Assembly (NCBI GenBank): GCA_036925085.1
Contig: JAUPFP010000023.1
Coordinates: 3,124,278-3,188,277, forward strand
Length of the DNA stretch: 64,000 nucleotides
Source: Brachycybe producta
Lineage: Eukaryota > Arthropoda > Diplopoda > Playtdesmida > Andrognathidae
Direction of reading: 5' to 3'
The position numbers and the translations under genes are program-made. Positions 56,294-64,000 of the stretch are shown in pieces. The notes below the pieces were generated by a model, which worked only from the letters and a program-made list of their open reading frames with translations, had not been told where the DNA came from and did not search any database. Each line of letters opens with the position of its first letter. Position 1 is the first letter of the stretch.

Positions 56294-56500
56294 CAGGCCC
56301 GGACTGGCCCGGCCGGCTGACCGGCGATCGCCGGTCAATTGGGGGCCAAAGGTTGAAGGTTTATAAGGGGCAAATCATTGGTTATTTTGGGGCTGGGGCC
56401 GGTCAATTGGGGGCCAAAGGTTGAAGGTTTATAAGGGGCAAATCATTGGTTATTTTGGGGCTGGGGCCGGTGGGGCCAACCACTAGCCAGTCCGGTCCTG
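56294..56500. mobile_element. hAT MITE with a perfect 8-bp TSD
   Basis: 207 bp, CAGGCCCGGACTGGCC ... GCCAGTCCGGTCCTG, flanked by CATAAGAG on both sides (56286-56293, 56501-56508). The interior has a 68-bp exact tandem duplication (56331-56398 and 56399-56466). Strikingly GC-rich compared with its surroundings. No transposase. Confidence 0.92.
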
Positions 56501-56508
56501 CATAAGAG

Positions 56509-58100
56509 GCTAAGTTACATATTTGTTAGGACATTTCGCTGGTCAAATTTAGCCTCTAACCAGTCTTTTTTTATTATGAAAATTGGAATTGTAGTGTATA
56601 TATATCTAGGTCTACTACAGTATAATGTTATTATGATAAACATCAAATTCATATACTAATTATAGACAATTTCTTTCTTTAATTTACAGTTATAATACAG
56701 AGGACGGATATAAACTTTACAAAAGTTTAAAATACTTGGGGTGAGAGGAAGGGGAATGAAAACTATAAAATGTGGATGTGGGAAAATGTTATCAATCTTT
56801 ATTTTGGCGCACCCTGTATTAATTAGAAGCCATAAACTCGTCACTTCCGGTAAAAAAAGATTTGGCGGGAAATGAATGCACCATGACTTCTGTTAGCTGG
56901 CTGTTTCGTTTTTTGTACGTTTGTGTTAGTTTTATGGCAGTTTTTGTGTTACATTTGTTTCGTCTTGAGGAGAGTTTTAGTTAATATTTTTATATTATAC
57001 AGTTGCGTGATTATTCCAACCATTCAGAGAGTGTGTTGCATTAGTTTTGTGTTATTTTAAGGTAATGTTTGTTGTGTAAAAGTGATTTCAAAGTCGCGCA
57101 TGAAGTTTGTTTTCATCTTAATGAAGTTATAGAAATTCATTTCTGAACTTTAATTAGTGAAATACGAAAGTGAATATATGATTTGGACCAACATGATGAA
57201 AACGTGCAGTGAATATTCGTAAGTTATATTTTAATTACATTTATTATGTATTATAATTGTATTAGTAGTCAAAAACAGCTGATGGATTTTGATTTTAACA
57301 TATTTGTGTGTATAGAAGGTGGCGCCATCTGGCTCAAATAATTTTTTTTTTTTCAATTGGACGAGCACCGAGTCGGATGACGTCACAGTTAGGCGCTCGA
57401 AGCTATAGGTTAGTTATGAAGTGAAGAGTGCTTATTCAATGTGACGTCATGTTCTAGTTTTTTTTTTTGTTTGAGCGATTTTGACGTCTTTTTTTCTTGA
57501 ATGTTTGATTTTGAATTTTCTGCAGGCGCCGCAGGCAGCAAATATTAAGAATAAAGGTAACATGGAAAAAAAAAATACCGATCAATAAATATGAGCTTAG
57601 GAAAATTATATAATATAAAAAAAATCTCCTAAATGTACAGAGCTAAATGAACTGAGAGCTTTTCCTATGGAGCATTTCGTAGCAAAACTGAATGTTGCCA
57701 GTAGATGGCGTCTATACTTTGCGCTTCAGCAACTATACGATTATAGGGCGTACGAGATTCTCCTCCGGTGTCGGTCCCCCTTGCAAAAATAGCTTGCTGT
57801 GCCGTACAAGATTCGTCTTTCCTTTTAGCTTCAAAAAGCAGACGATTCTTCACTCACTTTTGGCGCTTTCTTTTCTAACATGGAGTTGCTTTAGTTTTAT
57901 ACATTTATCTTCGTATTGAAATTCTCGAGAAAGTCTAAAGAATTATATAATTGACCAAGAATATATAGAGAAATTTTGAGATTTTTAAATTTGAATTAAA
58001 AACAAGAAAATTAACCAAAAAACATGTTTTTCTGGGATACTCGCTTTTATAAAAACGGTCTAAAAAGTAAAAACAAAACGGAGCACAATCCCCTCTTGTC
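56509..58100. other. Intergenic DNA, no gene recognised
   Basis: GGTGGCGCCATCTGG near 57320 resembles family I subterminal sequence. 57665-57860 is less AT-rich and has a frame of ~60 codons on each strand, but no domain was recognised. Not called. Confidence 0.45.
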
Positions 58101-58104
58101 TTGC

Positions 58105-58296
58105 CAGGCAATTAGAAAACGGGATGAACAGAAGTTGGCTCCGCCCTTTTTATGACGAAAGCAACTTCTAATTGGTTGGTTATGTAGTCTGACGGCCCTT
58201 TTCAACGTCGAACCACACAATAAACCAATTAGAAGTTGCCGTTCGTCATAAAAAGGGCGGAGCCAACTTCTGTTCATTCCGTTTTCTAATTGCCTG
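58105..58296. mobile_element. Mutator-like foldback MITE, copy 6
   Basis: CAGGCAATTAGAAAACGGG ... inverse, with small internal deletions (TATGACGAAAGCAACTTC) and no central TGACGTCA. The flanks do not show a clear TSD. Confidence 0.8.
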
Positions 58297-58304
58297 TGTT
58301 TTGT

Positions 58305-58390
58305 TGGTGTAGTGGTTACACTGGTTAGTGTGACACATGGTTATGTTGGTAATGTTGATCATGGGTTCAATCCCCGTGCAGTGTGGATTA
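58305..58390 (+). repeat. tRNA-like / SINE head sequence
   Basis: Has an A-box-like TGGTGTAGTGGTTACACTGG and, ~50 bp on, a B-box-like GGGTTCAATCCCC, spaced as in a pol III promoter. It does not fold as a full tRNA. This may be a tRNA-derived SINE head or a decayed tRNA pseudogene. It directly abuts the Mutator-like MITE. Confidence 0.5.
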
Positions 58391-58499
58391 TTTTCAAATA
58401 TATATTTCAGAAGGTGGCATTGGACAAACAAACAAAATTATGAAGTTAAATAAAAGCGAGTAATAAATATAAAATAAATATAAAAGCGAGTAAAAAAAA

Positions 58500-58735
58500 T
58501 AGTTCACGAGCAGCCCCAAAAAGGCCCTGTGGCAGAGGAACCAAGAGTTCAATTTACAGCATGCAGAAAATGCATTATTAAAACTCAAGAGATACAAACA
58601 TTATAACAATTGCCAATGTGTTCCGAATTTTTTTTTAAAAAAATGAAAGCAGCCAAAAAGGCCTGTGGCAGAGGGACTGGAGTCCAATTTACAGCATTGC
58701 AAAATAGATTATCAAACTCAACTCCCTATCTTCTC
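58500..58735. repeat. Family N repeat, two tandem copies
   Basis: AGCAGCCCCAAAAAGGCCCTGTGG and AGCAGCCAAAAAGGCCTGTGG (in part) begin two ~120-150-bp copies, each continuing CAGAGG(G/A)AC...GAGTTCAATTTACAGCAT. A third relative lies at 11728-11835. Confidence 0.55.
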
Positions 58736-58836
58736 CATGTTAAAGCGTTGAATGCATGTTCTTAGGCAAAAGTGATGCCAGCTCCGTCTGGTGCATTATT
58801 TTTACAGAAAATCGGAGTGAAAGTCTGTTTTTTTTG

Positions 58837-58954
58837 TGTGGTTCGATGTTGATTGATGTGACGTCAGAGTACATAACCAACCAATTAGATGTTGCGTTCG
58901 TCATAAAAAGGGCGGAGCCAACTTCTGTTCGTTCCTCCCGATTTCTAATTGCCA
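58837..58954. mobile_element. Mutator-like foldback MITE, copy 7 (right half)
   Basis: From GTGTGGTTCGATGTTG through TGACGTCA (58859-58866), CAACCAATTAGATGTTGCG and GGGCGGAGCCAACTTCTG to CCGATTTCTAATTGCC. The left half is absent. Confidence 0.75.
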
Positions 58955-59580
58955 ATGTAGTTCTTCATCGGCCATACGTTTTATACTAATATATAAAAAT
59001 ACACCCTATAGAGCTACAAAATGAACTCGTCCAAAACTTGACTTTTACTATCAAGTTCATATACCATAGTCCCGCTAGAGGAAAAACGACGTTGGAAGAC
59101 TGTCCAACACAAAATTTCGGGAGTTGCCAGTCCAGTAAAGGTGACCCTCTAATCTTCTTTATATGGCGCCTACTATTCCCTCTTCTTTCATTGGGATCTC
59201 TTCTTTTCTGCATGTGTGATCCAACCCTTACATTAGATAACTCGAATCTTGCTATTTTATGATTTTTAAATAAATAGCAGCACCATTGTCACAATTATGT
59301 TTTTCGTTAAGAAAAAAATTGTTGTGACATCTTCTATTTTTGTTGTTGTTACATGATAAACAATATTTAAAAAAAATGTTTTGCAAGGAGAAACCCTTAA
59401 TTAAATAATTAGTGAATGCAGTGCAGTGGTTTCTTCTGACCCCTTTGGGCGTTTATAACTTTTATTATAAGATCATTTATGTGAGCTAAACAATGGATGA
59501 TCCTCTAAAGTTACCTAAAATATTCTTGAGGGCGAGAGGTGGAGAGGATGGGGGTGGGAAGATACAAATAACCACTTTCA
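58955..59580. other. Intergenic DNA, no gene recognised
   Basis: Mixed sequence without a recognisable domain in any frame. Confidence 0.45.
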
Positions 59581-60349
59581 TTTTAAAGGTGGCTATATAG
59601 ATATTTATTTTGTTTTTGCCCTCCCAGATGGCGCGTGCATGCGTAGCTATTGTGTTCTATAGGAAGTCTCTTTCCTCAACCTGCGGTTTTGAGAAAATTT
59701 ATGTTTTTCAGGAGAAATATTACGAAAAAATTCAGTGTTTTTTTTTTAGAAACTAGAATTACCTGGGGATAACGTTAAAAGTTTTTTCATGCTAATATTT
59801 TTAAGAGGCTCCACCCCAAAATAACTTTGAAAAATATCCACAAAGAACGCTAGCATCGTTTTTCTATTGAGCCCATAGACCCAATGTTAAAGAAGAAACG
59901 TTAATTTTTGAAATACACAGCAGTCGCGGCGGCAATATTGTTTATTTTTTATATTTAAACTTGTCCAGTTATGATCGTTCAAAGTGCAATGTGCACCTTA
60001 AATATATGCTGATCTACTGATAGAATGACAAAAAATTGGTAAGTGCGGTTCTATTTTTTAAAAAAATATTTCAAAATCGCGAATTTCTAACTTTTTATGT
60101 TAAACTCCATAAAGGGTAGTACACACCGGGAATTCTTTGTTGCGATACATTGTTGCAGGGCTGAATCTCGTCTGTTGCGATTCTGTCCCGCAACAATGTT
60201 GAAATGTGGCGAAGCTGAATCGCGTCAGCTCAGATTCATGTTTTTTGAGTCCCATCGAAATGGGAAACATTTCAACATTGTTGCGGGACATTTCATGGTG
60301 TGGACGTCTTTTGGAACATGAACAAAGACTCAAAGGGCTCAGTTTGCTT

Positions 60350-60379
60350 TTAATTATTAAAGACGTCTTTAATAATTAA
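60350..60379. repeat. 30-bp perfect palindrome
   Basis: TTAATTATTAAAGAC joined directly to its exact reverse complement, centred on GACGTC. Within element G. Confidence 0.9.
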
Positions 60380-60394
60380 TTAAAAGCCACGTCG

Positions 60395-60422
60395 TTTTTA
60401 AGTCTAGTACTAGACTTAAAAA
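60395..60422. repeat. 28-bp perfect palindrome
   Basis: TTTTTAAGTCTAGT joined directly to its exact reverse complement, centred on CTAGTACTAG, only 15 bp after the previous palindrome. Confidence 0.9.
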
Positions 60423-61265
60423 AAGATGTGGACCACTGAAAATATTGAGGACCTTTTGTATAAATTGTGTTTGTGGGAAGTTATGGTCTTCTGACTACAA
60501 AGGCAAATAAAATAAATGAAATTTAGAAATCCTGCCCCATCTTCCAATTTCAAGGTGTCCAAAAGGCTTAAACCGAATGTGCTCTCAGCTGAGACGAGCT
60601 TGTGTGCCCACCACCGTTTCTGCTTTATTTGCCCCTCTTTATGATTCACCGTGTAGGCCCATATTGCAAGGGCCGCTTCCGCTGGTAATATTTACATTGT
60701 GAAAGCCAGAAGGATGAAGAGAAACTGAGTGTAGGTGTGGACACGGAACAATGTTGCGATTCTGCCCCGCAACATTGAATCGGAGCAGTTCCGCAACAAT
60801 GTATCGTAACAAAGAATCCGGTGTGTACTAGGTTTTAAGAAGAAGAAAAAAACATCCATTAAAATGTTGATAAAAATACGTAAAAATAATTTTAAAAAAA
60901 CACAATTAAACCACAGTGAAGCCGTGCACGTGCTGATGAAATAGTTTTTAAAAATATAACCACACTTACCAATTTTTTGTTATTCTATCACTCGATCAGC
61001 ATATCTTTAAGGTGCACATTGCACTTTGGAAACTTAATATTGGACAACTTTAAATATGAAAAATAAACATATTGCCGCCGCGACTTGTGTGTATTTTAAA
61101 AATTAACGTTTATTTTCTCTCTTTAACATCGGGTCTATGGGTTCAATAGAAAAACGATACTCGCGCTCTTTGTGGAGACTTTTGAAAGTAATTTTTTGTG
61201 ATGGGTGGTAGCCTCTTAAAATGGGAAGTCAGATTTTCGTAAATCTTTGAGAACTGACCTCTTAA

Positions 61266-61555
61266 AAACATTTGTAAAGAAGTTTGAGCAAAAACTTGCA
61301 AAAACTTGCAAAAAAAAAAAAAATCAAAAGTATCCGAGTTCGTCCATGTCGAACCCGACTTGTTCTATTCTTTGGATCTTGAGGGACGTCATGGTGACGT
61401 CAGGTGACATTCATTGAGCGTTAAATTCCCTCCTTTTATTCTGATATTTTTTTTTCTATTTTCAGCTTGTTTTTACGTATGTGTGAACCAACCATTAGGC
61501 GGTTCTTAATTTCATTTATATGAATCACAATTGAAAACGGTAAACACTCTTTTTG
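61266..61555. other. Intergenic DNA
   Basis: Nothing was recognised beyond GGTGACGTCAGGTGAC near 61392. Confidence 0.45.
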
Positions 61556-61560
61556 ATATT

Positions 61561-62192
61561 AGATGCTTTGCGATTTTTCGTCCAAAAAATACACGAAATA
61601 AAATAAAAACGATATATTTTTAATTAATTTCGTTTTTTATTTATTTCGTAATTAAATTTCGTTAATGGTTTGCGTTCTGCCAAAACGAAAAAAATTAAAA
61701 TAAAACACGGAAAATCACATTTTTGGCTACAATTAAAACCTGAAACAAAAAGTACCTATGTGCATTACTAAAACCAGAAATCACGACGGCGACAACAAGG
61801 GATGGAAATGGTAATAACAGCAAATAAATAAAAAGTAACAATAAACAATTAAATATTATAACCTACCTTTAACCTAATATCTGCTGCTTTTTGTTGAGTA
61901 AATTTAATACTTTCCTGGAGATTACATGCACTAATTTCTTCAAAATATTTCATCGTTCGTTTGAAGTGGGGAAAAAAAATGGCTGCTTTTTTGGCCAAAA
62001 TGTCAACAAACGCGCATGCGCGACTTTTTCGTGGTAACGAAATATAAGAAATGTTTCGTCACGAAAAAAAGAAAAAATATCGTAACGACACTTGTAAAAT
62101 TAGACTGAAAATACGAAATAATTTTAAATATATCGTATTTTTAATGTATTTCGTATTTTCTCACATTTCGTTTTGCAGTTCGCAAAGCATCT
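61561..62192. mobile_element. Foldback element Q
   Basis: 632 bp, AGATGCTTTGCGA ... TCGCAAAGCATCT perfect 13-bp ends, flanked by ATT on both sides (3-bp TSD). ACGAAAT/ATTTCGT motifs recur in both orientations throughout both halves. No transposase was found. Confidence 0.75.
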
Positions 62193-62195
62193 ATT

Positions 62196-62798
62196 ATGAT
62201 AAATTGAACTGATTCGTTTCCCCATTTATGGAGGTATTTTTTTTTTACTGATGATTTTCTATTATTTCATTCATATTGAATTTCTATTAGATTTTTTTCT
62301 TTTCTAAAATCTGTCTTACGATTTTGTTATTGTTGTTGTTGTTGTGGTTTTTTTTTTATGATTTAATAAGTTTTTCTTGTTGCGATTTTTTTTTAAAAAA
62401 AGTTTATACATTTAAGTTTTATATTAAATATGCGGATAGAATTTCTTTAAAACTCGCTCGACGTGTCTATTTTCTGGTTGAATATTTTTTTTAGGAGAAA
62501 AAAAAATCTGAAAATTGACAAAAGATCTCTTGAGAAATCACAAGAAAAAAAATGATTATGAAGAGAAAGGAAAAAAAAAAAGACAATAGACAATGATACT
62601 GTGTGTGTGGAAAATTCAATCAACGTTTTTTGTATATGAGATATTTATTGGATTCATATTTAGAGAAGAGGGGGTGGGGTTCTTTTTTTTTGTTTATTCA
62701 TAAAAATCATAACATAAAACTCCTAACTATTTTGAGACACAAACACCTTACAGAGTGTAGTTAAATCTGTTTCCTACATTAGTCACTGTTCAAAATTA
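62196..62798. other. AT-rich intergenic DNA
   Basis: No gene or element was recognised. Confidence 0.5.
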
Positions 62799-62800
62799 AC

Positions 62801-62991
62801 ACAGGCAGTTAAAAATAGGAGAGAACTTCAATTGGCTCTGTTCTTTTTATGACGAACACAACTTCTAATTGGCTGGTTATGTAGTCTGACGTCACATGCT
62901 CCGCCCTTTTCAGCAAAACCAATTAGAAGTTGCCGGTCGTCATAACAAGGGCGGAGCCAATTGAATTTCTCTCCTATTTCTAACTGCCTGT
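62801..62991. mobile_element. Mutator-like foldback MITE, copy 8, inserted in family E
   Basis: 191 bp, ACAGGCAGTTAAAAATAGGA ... inverse. Perfect 9-bp TSD AAAATTAAC (62792-62800 and 62992-63000). The TSD sequence is part of family E, so it inserted into a family E copy. TGACGTCA at 62887-62894. Confidence 0.9.
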
Positions 62992-63200
62992 AAAATTAAC
63001 TGCGGTTGAAAAGTTAACCACAGTTAATTTTATAGTAGAAACGAACGTTTTTTTACATTGACCGTGGTTAAATTTCTGAACAATGGAGGGTTAACTCATC
63101 TGCATTGACACAATACGTTTGTTAAATACAATATTACATCGGTTTAAATACGTTAACTTCCTGTATTTAAACGAAATTTAGCCTACAAACAACATGGCAG
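62992..63200. mobile_element. Family E repeat, copy 2
   Basis: AAAATTAACTGCGGTT then GTTAACCACAGTTAATTTT, GTGGTTAAATTTCTGAACAA and AGGGTTAACTCA follow the same order as 9370-9480. Confidence 0.6.
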
Positions 63201-63462
63201 ACAGTGAGAACACTCCAATTTTTGGACTGAATGAGAAGTGAAAATTTCACAAAATGTATAACTGTTTAACAGGAAGTGAAACCGAACAGAGGAAGTGACA
63301 CACAATCATTTAAACCCCCCTCCCCCCGAATTAAGTGTTTTAAATATGAAAACACACCAAAAGTACCTGTTCTAGTTTGTCCGCAGTTAACTACAACTTT
63401 GGTTATACTAAAAACAATTCATTTTTGCATTGGAAACGAGAGGTACAAGGGGTTGGAACACC

Positions 63463-63696
63463 ACAAGTGACTTTTCAAAGACTTTTCGGCGACAAAATGA
63501 AGTCAAAGGTGGCTGTAGACGCAATGTATTTTCTATGGATGAATTTCAACCTTGGCACACAGGCGACTTTTAACTTGTGTGCCAAAGTTGGTTTCTTTCA
63601 ATAGAAAATACATGACGACCACACACCTTCGCGACCCTTCGACTTCATTTTGTCGCAGAAAAGTGTTTTTTTTTAAAGTCACTTGTGTGTCAATGC
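63463..63696. mobile_element. Family P foldback element
   Basis: CACAAGTGACTTTTCAAAGA and CGACAAAATGAAGTC at the left are inverse to GACTTCATTTTGTCG and AAAGTCACTTGTG at the right. Centrally, TTGGCACACAGGCGAC and its near inverse CTTGTGTGCCAA form a further hairpin. Confidence 0.75.
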
Positions 63697-63731
63697 CATT
63701 ACTGTACATACGGGCCTCATAACAAGGAACT

Positions 63732-63940
63732 ACAGGCAATTAGAAATCGGGACAAACATAAGTTGGCTCCGCCCTTTTTATGACGACCGGAAACTTCTAA
63801 TTGGTTGGTTATGTAGTCTGACATCACATGCTCGCCGCCCTTTTCAACGTCGAACCACACAACAAACCAATTAGAAGTTGCCGGTCGTCATAAACAAAGG
63901 GCGGAGCCAACTTCTGTTCGTCCCGTTTTCTAATTGCCTG
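63732..63940. mobile_element. Mutator-like foldback MITE, copy 9
   Basis: ~209 bp, ACAGGCAATTAGAAATCGGG ... TCTAATTGCCTG, with the usual CTCCGCCC, ATTGG, CCAAT and GGGCGGAG blocks. The central site is TGACATCA. No clear TSD. Confidence 0.82.
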
Positions 63941-64000
63941 CGGTATATTCAAGGTTCTGATCAGAAGTATTTGGACAAAAGGCCCCTTCTTCTAAATGTC

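Larger units (their letters stand above)
60113..60835. mobile_element. Element G, nested inside H
   Basis: GTAGTACACACCGGGAATTC then TTTGTTGCGATACATTGTTGC at the left; GCAACAATGTATCGTAACAAA then GAATCCGGTGTGTACTAGG at the right. The GTACACACC terminus resembles that of Harbinger-type family F. TAA can be placed at both borders (60110-60112, 60836-60838). A second hairpin (TGTCCCGCAACAATGTTGAA) sits inside the left part. Confidence 0.65.
59805..61215. mobile_element. Element H, TTAA-flanked with ~260-bp inverted arms
   Basis: TTAA at 59801-59804 and 61216-61219. GAGGCTCCACCCC ... GGGTGGTAGCCTC. The arms (59805-60060 and ~60950-61215) share ACAAAGA(A/G)CGC, ATCGTTTTTCTATTGA, GTCGCGGCGGCAATAT, AAAGTGCAATGTGCACCTTA and ACAAAAAATTGGTAAGTG in inverse order. 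A piggyBac-type target site is inferred. The interior is element G and no transposase is present. Confidence 0.85.
59585..61265. mobile_element. Family I MITE, disrupted by element H
   Basis: Left end AAAGGTGGCTATATAGATAT and CCAGATGGCG match full-length family I, then TTTTTTAGAAACTAGAATTA. It is interrupted at a TTAA by element H (59805-61215). Only a short stretch after H can be assigned. Confidence 0.6.

Noticed and set aside
57665-57919. Small frames in less AT-rich DNA near 57.7 kb
   Set aside because: No family resemblance, no splice model and no second exon; left as unassigned intergenic DNA.
58305-58390. A fourth functional tRNA
   Set aside because: A- and B-like boxes exist but acceptor and anticodon stems do not pair; listed as SINE-like instead.

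Overview
The window is eukaryotic nuclear DNA. It is strongly AT-rich, full of microsatellites and short foldback elements, and its one clear protein gene is split by GT-AG introns. The interstitial (TTAGG/CCTAA)n tract at 42401-42429 is the arthropod telomere motif, so an arthropod is the best guess. That is one short tract, so the guess is tentative. No bacterial, organellar or viral gene was seen.

Genes. The only confident protein gene is a STRAD-type pseudokinase (the LKB1/STK11 partner; Drosophila Stlk-like) on the + strand. Seven exons can be placed between 52649 and 55753, in frame across all six introns, ending in a Trp-Asn-Phe tail. At least one 5' exon lies upstream and could not be placed. 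There are three intact tRNA genes: two identical tRNA-Ser(AGA) copies at 28044 and 29889 (+), and tRNA-Asp(GTC) at 49252-49323 (-).

The rest is a graveyard of mostly non-autonomous transposons, many of which can be typed from termini and target-site duplications (TSDs). (1) A ~206-bp foldback family, ACAGGCA...TGCCTGT, has 9-bp TSDs (Mutator-like); nine copies and one stub are present. (2) A TTAA-flanked (piggyBac-type) family I has long inverted arms and about eighteen copies or fragments. (3) Two further TTAA-flanked elements (H and W) are inserted into other elements. (4) Family F (~300 bp) has TTA/TAA TSDs (PIF/Harbinger type) and five or six copies. (5) Several hAT MITEs have 8-bp TSDs. 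(6) There is a solo LTR with a 4-bp TSD. (7) There is a 5'-truncated LINE 3' end with an 18-bp TSD and a (GAT)n tail.

Layout: 1-28 kb holds repeats only; 28-30 kb holds the tRNA-Ser pair with a nested MITE cluster between them; 30-49 kb holds Harbinger and TTAA elements, the LINE scrap, an inverted minisatellite and the telomere-like tract; 49.25 kb holds tRNA-Asp; 49.3-52.6 kb is low-complexity DNA; 52.65-55.8 kb is STRAD; 55.9-64 kb holds more nested elements, including a three-deep nest at 59.6-61.2 kb. No multi-gene system was found. The most notable novelty is the transposon architecture: short elements that carry promoter-like motif sets, and elements that nest at each other's target sites. 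Long introns in STRAD are long only where these repeats have landed.
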